Source: Streptosporangium sp. NBC_01756 (lineage in GTDB: Bacteria; Actinomycetota; Actinomycetes; Streptosporangiales; Streptosporangiaceae). Taken from it: a stretch of DNA of 64,000 nt. The stretch spans positions 124,001 through 188,000 of the forward strand of contig NZ_CP109130.1 of NCBI RefSeq assembly GCF_035917975.1, in the 5' to 3' direction. The notes below the pieces were generated by a model. It did not search any database, was not told the DNA's origin, and saw only the letters and a program-made list of their open reading frames with translations. Shown here piece by piece: positions 16,312 through 23,990 of the stretch. The first letter of the stretch is position 1. The number at the start of each line of letters is the position of its first letter. The position numbers and the translations under genes are program-made.

Positions 16312-17070
16312 ATGGAAAGTGCTGATCGAATCCGGGCGATCACCTCCGCGCTGCGCACCAGCGACACCGTTTCGGTGACGGAGCTGGCGGTCGAGCACGC
16401 GGTGTCGGAGATGACCATCCGCCGCGACCTCGACGAGCTCGCCCAGCAGGGCGTGGTGCGACGGGTGCGTGGCGGCGCGGTGAGCCTGCTGCTGCGCGGG
16501 GAGGAGCCGCCCTTCGGGATCCGTGAGCGCGAGGCGGTGGAGGCCAAGCGGCGCATCGCCGCCGAGGTCGCCTCCCTGCTCGTCGACGGCGAGGCCGTGC
16601 TGCTGGACGGCGGCACCACCAACCTGGAGATCGCCAGGGCGATCCGCGACCGCCGGCTGACCGTCGTGCCGCTCTCCCTGCAGGCCGCCCAGGAGCTGAG
16701 TACGGCCCCGCGGATCCGGCTGGTCCTCCCCGGGGGCGACGTGCGCCCCGGGGAGCTCTGCTTCACCGGCCCTCTGACGGAGCACGCCATCCGTTCGCTA
16801 CGCTTTGACACGGCGGTCATCGGCTGCTGCGGCCTGTCGGCCGAGCACGGCATGACCGCCCACGACCTGACCGACGTCGCCGTCAAACAGGCGGCGATCG
16901 CATCGGCCCGCCGCGTCGTCGCCGCAACCGACTCCGGCAAGTTCACCCGCACCGCCTTCGGCGCCGTCTGCCCTCTGGACCACCTCGACATGGTCGTCAC
17001 CGACACCGCGCTCCCCCCTGCCGAACACGACGCCCTCACCGCCGCGGGTGTCATCATCCGCACCGTCTGA
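16312..17070 (+). CDS. DeoR/GlpR-family transcriptional regulator
   Basis: A 252-residue repressor. The N-terminal DeoR HTH reads DTVSVTELAVEHAVSEMTIR, then RDLDELAQQGVVRRVRGGA. The C-terminal sugar-phosphate sensor (ISOCOT fold) includes LLDGGTTNLEIARAI and VIGCCGLSAEHGMTAHDLTD. Family members respond to phosphorylated sugars. It starts two bases after a palindromic operator and lies 17 bases upstream of an MFS transporter on the same strand, so that transporter is the likely regulated partner. Confidence 0.92.
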   Translation: MESADRIRAITSALRTSDTVSVTELAVEHAVSEMTIRRDLDELAQQGVVRRVRGGAVSLLLRGEEPPFGIREREAVEAKRRIAAEVASLLVDGEAVLLDGGTTNLEIARAIRDRRLTVVPLSLQAAQELSTAPRIRLVLPGGDVRPGELCFTGPLTEHAIRSLRFDTAVIGCCGLSAEHGMTAHDLTDVAVKQAAIASARRVVAATDSGKFTRTAFGAVCPLDHLDMVVTDTALPPAEHDALTAAGVIIRTV

Positions 17071-17087
17071 CTGGAGCCCTCCCCCTC

Positions 17088-18269
17088 ATGCACGTCACCA
17101 CCCTCGACCGCGGCACACTCGTCCGCGGCCGGGTCGCGGTCTGCCTGCTCTTCATGCTGGCCGGCATGGCCATCGGCACCTGGACGGCCCGGATCCCCTC
17201 CATCAAACAAGGGCTGGAGCTGAGCGACGGCCGGCTCAGCCTCGGCCTGCTGGGCGTCGCCGCCGGGGCGATCACCGGCATGCAGGTGGTGGGCCGGCTG
17301 ATCGACCGCTACGGCAGCGTCAGGGTGATGCTGCCCATGGCCTTCGCGCAGAGCGTGGTCCTGGTCGTCCCCGCCTTCATGCCCAACCTCGTCACCCTGG
17401 CGATCGCGCTGTTCGCCTTCGGCGTGGTGCACGGCGTCCTCGACGTGGCGATGAACGCCAACGCCGTCGAGGTTGAGCAGGCCGCCGGACGACCGCTGAT
17501 GTCCTCCTTCCACGCGGTCTTCAGCATCGGCGGATTCCTCGGCGCGGCCGCGGGCGGGCTGCTCGCGCATGCCGGACTGACCCCCGCGCCCACCTTCGCC
17601 ATCGTGGCCGCCGTCATCGCCGCGCTGGCGCTGTGGGCCTCCCGCTGGGCGCTCACCCTCACCCCGGAGCCCGCCCGGGAGAGCGCCGCCGACGGCACCG
17701 GCGGCACGGCGGGCAAGAACGGCGGGCTGCTGCTCCTGGGCGTGCTGGGGATCTGCTGCATGATCGGAGAAGGGGCCGCGGCGGACTGGAGCTCGGTCTA
17801 CCTCCGTGACAACCTCGGCAGCTCGGCCGGGTTCGCCGCGGCGGCCTACGCCGCCTTCTCCATCATGATGACCGCCGGCCGTCTCGCCGGAGACCGGTTG
17901 ACCACCCTCCTGGGCCCGGTGACGCTGGTGCGCGGCTGCGGACTGCTGGCCGCCTCGGGGCTCGGAGCCGCCCTGCTGATCGATCATCCGGTGGCCGGGG
18001 TCATCGGTTTCGGCTGCTTCGGCGCGGGGCTGTCGTGCATCGTCCCCCAGGTCTTCTCGGCCGCCGGACGCCGCGATCCGGCCCGCGCCGGGCAGGCTCT
18101 GGCCCGGGTGGCGAGCCTGTCCTACGTGGGCTTCCTCGCCGGTCCGGTGCTGATCGGCGGCCTGGCCTCACTCGTGGGACTGCCCCGTGCCCTGGCGGTT
18201 CCCGCGCTGCTGGCGGGTTTCGTCGCGGTGGCGGCGTTCGCGCTCAGGCCCGCGCGCTTTACAAAGTAG
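17088..18269 (+). CDS. MFS transporter
   Basis: A 393-residue major-facilitator protein with 12 predicted membrane helices. Landmarks are GMAIGTWTARIPSIKQGLEL in the first loop and LIDRYGSVRVML, the loop 2-3 motif A equivalent. The arrangement matches FucP-like or YbjJ-like MFS members whose substrates are sugars or unknown. The gene follows deoR by 17 bases and probably shares its transcript, suggesting import or export of a compound sensed by that repressor. It converges on the TauE gene, 12 bases away. Confidence 0.88.
   Translation: MHVTTLDRGTLVRGRVAVCLLFMLAGMAIGTWTARIPSIKQGLELSDGRLSLGLLGVAAGAITGMQVVGRLIDRYGSVRVMLPMAFAQSVVLVVPAFMPNLVTLAIALFAFGVVHGVLDVAMNANAVEVEQAAGRPLMSSFHAVFSIGGFLGAAAGGLLAHAGLTPAPTFAIVAAVIAALALWASRWALTLTPEPARESAADGTGGTAGKNGGLLLLGVLGICCMIGEGAAADWSSVYLRDNLGSSAGFAAAAYAAFSIMMTAGRLAGDRLTTLLGPVTLVRGCGLLAASGLGAALLIDHPVAGVIGFGCFGAGLSCIVPQVFSAAGRRDPARAGQALARVASLSYVGFLAGPVLIGGLASLVGLPRALAVPALLAGFVAVAAFALRPARFTK
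18258..18268. repeat. rare A/T-rich motif TTTACAAAGTA, copy 2
   Basis: Identical to 15203-15213. Here it encodes the last residues of the MFS gene (FTK-stop). The two copies bracket the WYL-deoR-MFS block in the same orientation. Confidence 0.5.
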
Positions 18270-18281
18270 ATCAGTAAATGG

Positions 18282-19046
18282 TCAGGCGAGGAACCGGTCA
18301 TACCCGAGCTTGGCCACCATCACGACCACCACGCAGAGCAGGACGACACGCACGAATCCCGCGCCCCGGCGCAGCGCCATCCGGGCGCCGAGCTGGGCCC
18401 CGACGATGTTGCAGACCGCCATGCCCAGTCCAAGCAGCCACAGCACGTGACCCTGGTAGGCGAAGACGACTAGGGCGCCCAGATTCGTACAGGAGTTGAT
18501 GATCTTGGAGTGGGCCGAGCCGGCCACGAAGTCCATGCCGAGAATCATGGTGAAACCGATGATCAGGAAAGTGCCGGTGCCGGGCCCCAGGATGCCGTCA
18601 TAGAAGGCGACGCCGACCCCGGCGGCGGCGATCGCGGTCAGCTCCCTGGCCCGGGTGCGCAGATGGGGCTGGGGGTGGACGCCGAAGGCCGGGCGGAAGG
18701 TGACGAACAGCGCCACCCCCAGCAAGATCACCATGATGAGCGGGGTGAGCACGTCCTTGGAGATCGCCGCCGCCGACGACGCCCCGAGCCCGGCGAAGAC
18801 CACCGCGGCCAGCCCGGCGGGCACCGCCACCCGCTTGTCGATCTTGGTGGTGCCCGCATAGGTCACGGCGGCCGACGCGGTGCCGAAGATGGCGGCGAAC
18901 TTGTTGGTGGCCAGCGCCTGGACGGGCGAGAGTCCGGCCACGATGAGTGCGGGAAGCTGCAGCAGCCCTCCCCCGCCGACCACGGCGTCCACCCACCCTG
19001 CGCCGGCTGCCGCAACGAGCAACAGGGCAATCTCCATCATGTCCAC
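18282..19046 (-). CDS. TauE/SafE-family membrane exporter
   Basis: A 254-residue polytopic protein with about eight helices. The family repeats are visible: AGWVDAVVGGGGLLQLPALI with QALATNKFAAIFGT in the N-half, and YDGILGPGTGTFLIIGFTMI near the middle. TauE/SafE proteins export sulfite, sulfoacetate or other organic anions. The start is GTG 19046; ATG codons four to nine bases further in are alternatives. No sulfur-metabolism gene lies nearby, so the substrate is open. Confidence 0.9.
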   Translation of the reverse strand: MDMMEIALLLVAAAGAGWVDAVVGGGGLLQLPALIVAGLSPVQALATNKFAAIFGTASAAVTYAGTTKIDKRVAVPAGLAAVVFAGLGASSAAAISKDVLTPLIMVILLGVALFVTFRPAFGVHPQPHLRTRARELTAIAAAGVGVAFYDGILGPGTGTFLIIGFTMILGMDFVAGSAHSKIINSCTNLGALVVFAYQGHVLWLLGLGMAVCNIVGAQLGARMALRRGAGFVRVVLLCVVVVMVAKLGYDRFLA

Positions 19047-19429
19047 GCAAAACCCCCGAATTACGTATTCGCCGGGTAGATCGTACCGACGCCTCCCCTG
19101 CCGGAGGGACGCGGTCCCTCCGCGGCGGGAGGGCGTCCGGCGGCGCTCCCTGAGACGATCGCGGCCGGCGCCTGGCCGTGCGCAACCGGCCCGCCCGGGA
19201 ACTGCCCGACCCGGTCGGGCACGCGCTCAGCGTGGTGACGGGGCCTGAGCAGCAACCGAACGGCCAGTCACGTTAAGGAGCCCGGCGGACGCCTCTTATC
19301 GCGACCGGCCGTTCTGATGCGGATGGTCGTGGGATGGCTGGTAGAGCACCGGTCAGCCGATGAGGTTCACGGTGCGGTGAAAGCCGACCCCATGCTCCGT
19401 TCGCCGAAGGCGACGAGACGGCGCTGCGG
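19047..19429. other. intergenic region containing the left inverted repeat
   Basis: No gene was recognised. It contains the promoter side of the TauE gene, the left copy of an 84-bp inverted repeat (19232-19314) and about 115 bases up to the TetR gene end. A frame at 19317 (GWLVEHRSADEVHGAVKADP) looks faintly protein-like and could be a remnant, but no family is recognisable. Confidence 0.4.
19232..19314 (+). repeat. left copy of about 84-bp inverted repeat
   Basis: About 90 percent identical to the reverse complement of 21187-21270. The shared block begins with the GACGGGGC/TGAGCAGCAACCGAAC segment and ends in a 57-base unit that itself has inverted ends (GAACGGCC ... GGCCGTTC, 19258-19314). 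Together the copies enclose the TetR/NmrA gene pair. Confidence 0.85.
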
Positions 19430-20011
19430 CTACGCACGAGCGGTAACCACCGATGGGCTCACCCCTGCCACCACCAGCTCCAGCAATCGCTCCGCCTCAG
19501 CCGCCGCGCCCGGATGGCGCTCCGTCGCCAGCGCGATGCCCGTGATCAGCGTGAGGAGGTCGGCTACGGTCACGCCAGGTGCTACCGCACCGGCCCGCTG
19601 GGCCCGCCGCAGCAGCGGCCCGCAGGCCTTGATCAGCTTCGCCGAGCATGCGTTGTCGCCGCCGTCCTCCGGGTCGAGCAGCCCCTCCTGAGTCAGCGCG
19701 AAAGCCATCCCCCGCGCCGAGGCGGCGTACGCGGCGAACGCGCCCAGCCACTCCAGCAGCGCCGCCCGCGCGTCAGCCATCTCGGCCAACTCGTCGGCAC
19801 GGGTGCACAGGACCGCGATCCGCTCACGGAAGACCTCCTCCAGCAGCGCGCGGCGGCCGGGGAAGTGCCGTCGCACGGTGGCCGAGCCGACCCCCGCCGT
19901 GCGGGCGATCTGCTCCAGGGAGGCGTCGGCGCCGTGCGCGGCGACCTCCTCCATGGCCACGGCGAGGATGTGCTCGTAGTTGCGCCGGGCATCCGCACGC
20001 TGGGCGGACAT
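19430..20011 (-). CDS. TetR-family transcriptional regulator
   Basis: A 193-residue repressor. The N-terminal HTH reads ASLEQIARTAGVGSATVRRH then FPGRRALLEEVF, followed by a ligand domain with no diagnostic motif. It is divergent from the NmrA-like gene with a 104-base gap holding a palindrome built on the half-site TAAGTGGCGGG. This layout is typical of a TetR repressor controlling its neighbour and itself. The whole pair lies between long inverted repeats. The ligand is unknown. Confidence 0.9.
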   Translation of the reverse strand: MSAQRADARRNYEHILAVAMEEVAAHGADASLEQIARTAGVGSATVRRHFPGRRALLEEVFRERIAVLCTRADELAEMADARAALLEWLGAFAAYAASARGMAFALTQEGLLDPEDGGDNACSAKLIKACGPLLRRAQRAGAVAPGVTVADLLTLITGIALATERHPGAAAEAERLLELVVAGVSPSVVTARA

Positions 20012-20032
20012 CGCGTCACCTCCGGGTTTGCC

Positions 20033-20089
20033 TAAGTGGCGGGGGCCCTCATATATTACGGGCGATTAAATGGCGGGGCCCGCCACTTA
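20033..20089. promoter_or_regulatory. candidate TetR operators between tetR and the NmrA-like gene
   Basis: The half-site TAAGTGGCGGG at 20033-20043 is repeated in inverse at 20079-20089 (CCCGCCACTTA). The right copy is also half of a nearly perfect 23-bp palindrome at 20067-20089 (TAAATGGCGGGG/CCCGCCACTTA). An A/T-rich stretch (ATATATTA, 20050-20057) between them probably holds the -10 region. Confidence 0.6.
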
Positions 20090-20115
20090 TCCGTATGCAC
20101 TTCAGAGGAGCAGCC

Positions 20116-21027
20116 ATGCCCATCGATCCCGCACCCGTCCTGGTCACCGGTGCCACCGGCCGACAGGGCGGCGCCACCGCCCGGGCCCTGCTCGCGGCGG
20201 GCGTCCCCGTACGCGTCCTGGTCCGCGACCCGACCACCGAGCGGGCCAGGTCCGTCGCGGCGCTCGGCGCCGCGCTGGTCACCGGCGACCTCGACGACCT
20301 CGACTCGGTACGCCGGGCCGCCGCCGGGGCGCGTGCCGTCTTCTCCGTCCAGATGCCCGACATGAACGACCTCCAGGGCGACTCCGAGTGGATCCAGGGG
20401 CGCAACCTGATCGACGGGGCGCGCGACGCAGGGGTGGCGCAGTTTGTGCATACCTCCGTCTCCGGCGCCGGACAGCACCGGAACGCACCCGGGTGGGCGG
20501 ATGGCCGCTGGGCGGCGCAGGAGCACTACTACGAGACCAAGACGGCACTCCAGGACCGGGTCCGCGATGCGGGCTTCGAGCACTGGACGCTGCTCAAACC
20601 GGCGTTCTTCATGGAGAACTTCCTTATGGACTTCCTGTTCCCCCATGGCCCCGAGGGCGGAATCGTGACCGTCATCCAGCCCGCCAGCAAGATCCCCCTC
20701 ATCGCCGTCGCCGACATCGGCACCGCGGCCGCGGCGGCCTTCGCCGCCCCGCAGCGGTTCCACACGGTCGAACTGGAGCTGGCGGGCGACCACTTGTCGA
20801 TGACCCAGATCGCCGAGGTCCTCTCCGACGTCCTGGGGACCGAGCTGACCGCGCCGTCCATGACGGCGGAGGAGGCCATCGCTGCCGGAATGCCGGAATG
20901 GACCGTTTCGCACGCGTGGTACAACGAGGCCGACCAGCCAGCCCGCCCCGCGTACGCCCGCGCGCTCGGCCTGCCGCTCACCGGCTTCGCAGCGTGGGCC
21001 GAGCAGCATCTGCGGCCCACGCTCTGA
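20116..21027 (+). CDS. NmrA-family NAD(P)-binding protein
   Basis: A 303-residue atypical SDR/NmrA protein. It has a canonical Rossmann loop (VLVTGATGRQGGATARALL), an RVLVRDP strand whose Arg suits NADPH, GDLDDLDSV, and FVHTSVSGAG in place of the catalytic SDR region. Such proteins act as redox sensors or oxidoreductases. The start ATG 20116 follows an AGAGGAG ribosome site by five bases; ATG 20095 would be an alternative without such a site. Expression is probably governed by the divergent TetR. It is followed by a 34-bp tandem repeat and a hairpin. Confidence 0.9.
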   Translation: MPIDPAPVLVTGATGRQGGATARALLAAGVPVRVLVRDPTTERARSVAALGAALVTGDLDDLDSVRRAAAGARAVFSVQMPDMNDLQGDSEWIQGRNLIDGARDAGVAQFVHTSVSGAGQHRNAPGWADGRWAAQEHYYETKTALQDRVRDAGFEHWTLLKPAFFMENFLMDFLFPHGPEGGIVTVIQPASKIPLIAVADIGTAAAAAFAAPQRFHTVELELAGDHLSMTQIAEVLSDVLGTELTAPSMTAEEAIAAGMPEWTVSHAWYNEADQPARPAYARALGLPLTGFAAWAEQHLRPTL

Positions 21028-21033
21028 CGCTGC

Positions 21034-21135
21034 CTAGACGGTTGACGTCACCATGGGCGGCGCGGGGCTAGACGGTTGACGTCACCATGGGCGGCGCGGG
21101 GCTAGACGGTTGACGTCACCATGGGCGGCGCGGGG
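21034..21135 (+). repeat. three perfect 34-bp tandem repeats
   Basis: Three identical head-to-tail 34-bp units, each containing the 8-bp palindrome TGACGTCA inside GGTTGACGTCACC. The array starts six bases after the NmrA-like stop and ends ten bases before a terminator-like hairpin. Confidence 0.95.
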
Positions 21136-21145
21136 TACGCAGCGC

Positions 21146-21172
21146 GGGCCGAGGCGGTGGCCGTCTCGGCCC
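21146..21172 (+). terminator. hairpin after the NmrA-like gene and repeat array
   Basis: The 8-bp arms GGGCCGAG (21146-21153) and CTCGGCCC (21165-21172) follow the 34-bp repeats and precede the right inverted repeat. Confidence 0.6.
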
Positions 21173-21186
21173 GTCTACTCGCATCG

Positions 21187-21270
21187 GAACGGCCAGTGAC
21201 GATAAGAGGCGTCCACCGGGCTCCTTGACAGTGACTGGCCGTTCGGTTGCTGCTCAAGCCCCGTGACCAG
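21187..21270 (-). repeat. right copy of about 84-bp inverted repeat
   Basis: Reverse-complement partner of 19232-19314. Its own 57-base core has perfect 11-bp inverted ends (GAACGGCCAGT and ACTGGCCGTTC). It ends only 12 bases from the stop codon of the next gene. Confidence 0.85.
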
Positions 21271-21281
21271 CCGGGCGCACC

Positions 21282-22292
21282 TCAGCGGAGCTCACCGTCG
21301 TCGAGCGGATCCCAGCCGTGGGCGTAGCGCAGCAGGGACCTGGCGAGGTCGGCGTGGCCGGCGGCCCACACGTCGTCGAACAGGAACCACTGCTGGTGAC
21401 CGAAGAAGTCGTTCATGTGGACCGACATCTGGGCCAGGTGGCGGGAGTGGCGCACGAGGGACCTGCCGGGGTCGCGGCCCTGCTCCAACCTGGCGGCCTC
21501 CAGCACCCGCAGGCAGGCGGCGTGCAGCGAACGGTGATCGCCCATGGGGGCCGGCTCCGTCTCCGGCCACCGGTTGCAACGGCTCAGCGCCGGGCCGATC
21601 GTGTCCTCGGCGGGGGCGGTCAGCGCCCGCAGCGCCAGCAACTCCCCCGGCCAGCCGCCCGCGCAGGGCTGGAGCGCGCGCAGGTGGCCGGCCAGCTCCG
21701 GCAGCCGCACGCCGGGAAAGGATCGCGGGACCAGTGCGCTGATGCTCTCGCTGTCGCAGAACGTCAGCAGGACCGCATAGGTGACGCCCTCTCCTCCGGC
21801 GCGGGCCGGTGCGAGCTCCTCGACCGGGACCGGCGAGGTGAACGGGCCGGGTGCCGCGCCGTCCGCGTCCTCGGGCAGCGGCCAGCCGTCGTGCACCAGA
21901 TAGGCCAGGCGATCCGCGTGGGTCCGCACGAGGGAGTCGTCGAGGAAGAAGTAGGCGAGCTCGACCTCGTCGTCGTCGGTCAGCACCCGCACGCTCAGCT
22001 CGTCCGCCCGCACCTCACCTTCGACGTACAGATGCCGCCGCAGGAGGTCACCGAGCTCCTGCCAGGTGCCGGGGGCCGCGAGTGCCTCCCGGCGGGCGGC
22101 CTCGAAGATCGAGCCCAACCCGTAGACGGGTCCGCCGAGCTCGGCCGTGATCCACGTCTCGGTGTCGTGCCCCTCCACCACGACGGCGGCCCAGCCGCGG
22201 CGGAACCAGTCGAGCACCGTGGCGTCGGGAAGACGGCGGACCCGCTTGCCGAGCGGGCCCTCGTAGTGGCTGCGGTAGACGAAGAGGGTCAT
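21282..22292 (-). CDS. protein of unknown function
   Basis: A 336-residue soluble protein that I do not recognise. It has no signal peptide or membrane segment. Visible features are an N-terminal FVYRSHYEGPLGKRVRRLP segment, a region with repeated acidic clusters (VLTDDDEVELAYFFLDD), and a C-terminal HMNDFFGHQQWFLFDDVW stretch rich in aromatic residues and His. Codon use matches the neighbours, so it is a real, native gene. It is monocistronic; the alpha-glucosidase gene upstream on the same strand ends 99 bases away. The right inverted repeat lies just past its 3' end. Confidence 0.8.
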   Translation of the reverse strand: MTLFVYRSHYEGPLGKRVRRLPDATVLDWFRRGWAAVVVEGHDTETWITAELGGPVYGLGSIFEAARREALAAPGTWQELGDLLRRHLYVEGEVRADELSVRVLTDDDEVELAYFFLDDSLVRTHADRLAYLVHDGWPLPEDADGAAPGPFTSPVPVEELAPARAGGEGVTYAVLLTFCDSESISALVPRSFPGVRLPELAGHLRALQPCAGGWPGELLALRALTAPAEDTIGPALSRCNRWPETEPAPMGDHRSLHAACLRVLEAARLEQGRDPGRSLVRHSRHLAQMSVHMNDFFGHQQWFLFDDVWAAGHADLARSLLRYAHGWDPLDDGELR

Positions 22293-22391
22293 GCCGCCAA
22301 CCTCGCACAGACCTCCGACAGTCCCGGGCCGCCGGAGCGCCGAGCCGGAGCGCCGCGAGGTCGCACCGGGCGGCGCGACCTCGCGAGACGG

Positions 22392-23951
22392 TCAGGTCGT
22401 GCGGAGCCACACGGCGGTGTCGGAGGGGAGCTCTCCGCCGTCGAGCGGTCCGCTGGCCAGCAGCACGGCGTTGTGGGGCGGGAGCCGTACCGGCTCGGGG
22501 CCGAGGTTGGCCACGCAGGTGACACCGGACTCGCGGGTGAAGGCCAGCACCTCGGCTGTGGTGTCGAGCCAGTTCAGCGTGCCGTCGCCGAGCTCCTCCC
22601 GGCGCAGGCGCAGGGCCTCGCGGTAGAGGGAGAGCATGGAGGCGGGGTCACCCGCCTGGGCCTCGGCCGTCAGCCGCTTCCAGACGGGCGGCTGCGGCAG
22701 CCACGGCTCACCGGCGCCGAAACCGAAGGGAGGCGCGTCTCCGGACCAGGGCAGCGGCACCCGGCAGCCGTCGCGGCCGGGGACGGTGTGTCCCGAGCGG
22801 TCCCAGATGGGGTCCTGGCGCAGCTCGTCAGGGATGTCGTCGACCTCGGGCAGCCCCAGCTCCTCGCCCTGGTAGACGTAGACGCTGCCGGGCAGCGCCA
22901 TCGCCAGCAACGCCGCCGCCCTGGCCCTGCGCTCGCCGAGCACGAGGTCGGACGGCGCTCCGTCACGGCGATCGCCGTGGTCGAAGGAGGTGACCTCCCG
23001 GCCGTACTTCGTCACCGGACGCGGCACGTCGTGGTTGGACAGCACCCAGGTCGGCGGGGCGCCGACCGGAGCGTGGGTGGCCAGGGTGGTGTCGATCGAG
23101 CGGCGCAGCGCGACGGCGTCCCAGGCGCAGGCCAGGAAGTCGAAGTTGAACGCGGTGTGCATCTCGTCGGGCCGCAGGTAGAGGGCGAACCTCTCCTGGT
23201 CGGGCAGCCACACCTCGCCGATCAGGATCCGCTCGCCGTACTCGTCGGCGACCTGCCGCCAGGCGCGGTAGATGTCGTGCACCCCGTCATGGTCGGTGTA
23301 GGACTCCTCGACGCTGCCGAAGTCCTTGAGCAGCACGGCCGCCGAGTCGATCCGGATGCCGTCCACGCCCCGGTCGAACCAGAACCGCAGCACGTCGTGG
23401 AACTCCTGCACGACCTCCGGGTTGGTCCAGTTGAAGTCGGGCTGCTCGGGAGCGAACAGGTGCAGGTACCACTCACCGTCGGCCACCCGGGTCCAGGCCG
23501 GGCCACCGAAGATCGACTGCCAGTCGTTCGGCGGCAGCTCCCCGTGCTCGCCCCTGCCGGGCTGAAACCAGAACCGCCCGCGCTCGGCGGAACCGGGCCC
23601 GGCCGCCAGCGCCTGGACGAACCACTCCTGCTGGTCGGAGCCGTGGTTGGGCACGATGTCGATGATCGTCCTGATACCGAGGGCGTGCGCCTCCTCGATG
23701 AACTTCTCCGCCTCGGCGAGGGTGCCGAAGGACGGTTCGATGTCGCGGTAGTCGGCCACGTCGTAGCCGCCGTCGGCCATCGGCGAGGGATACCAGGGGT
23801 TGAGCCAGATCGCGTCGACTCCCAGGTCGGAGAGGTACGGCAGGCGCGCCCGGAGACCTGTGAGGTCGCCGACGCCGTCACCGTTGCCGTCTGCGAAACT
23901 CCGCAGGTAGACCTGGTAGATCGCGGCTCCCCGCCACCACGTTGCAGACAT
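22392..23951 (-). CDS. GH13 alpha-glucosidase
   Basis: A 519-residue cytosolic glycoside hydrolase of family 13 (oligo-1,6-glucosidase/alpha-glucosidase type). Conserved regions: DAIWLNPWYPSPMADGGYDV near the start, DIVPNHGSDQQEW (region I), GVDGIRIDSAA with the nucleophile Asp (II), ILIGEVWLPD with the acid Glu (III) and VLSNHDVPRP with HD (IV). It hydrolyses alpha-glucosides brought in by the importer encoded just upstream (39-base gap), releasing glucose. It is the last gene of the operon. Confidence 0.95.
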   Translation of the reverse strand: MSATWWRGAAIYQVYLRSFADGNGDGVGDLTGLRARLPYLSDLGVDAIWLNPWYPSPMADGGYDVADYRDIEPSFGTLAEAEKFIEEAHALGIRTIIDIVPNHGSDQQEWFVQALAAGPGSAERGRFWFQPGRGEHGELPPNDWQSIFGGPAWTRVADGEWYLHLFAPEQPDFNWTNPEVVQEFHDVLRFWFDRGVDGIRIDSAAVLLKDFGSVEESYTDHDGVHDIYRAWRQVADEYGERILIGEVWLPDQERFALYLRPDEMHTAFNFDFLACAWDAVALRRSIDTTLATHAPVGAPPTWVLSNHDVPRPVTKYGREVTSFDHGDRRDGAPSDLVLGERRARAAALLAMALPGSVYVYQGEELGLPEVDDIPDELRQDPIWDRSGHTVPGRDGCRVPLPWSGDAPPFGFGAGEPWLPQPPVWKRLTAEAQAGDPASMLSLYREALRLRREELGDGTLNWLDTTAEVLAFTRESGVTCVANLGPEPVRLPPHNAVLLASGPLDGGELPSDTAVWLRTT

Positions 23952-23990
23952 GCTGGGACAACTCCTTGCGGTTGAGGGTGGGTGACGAGG

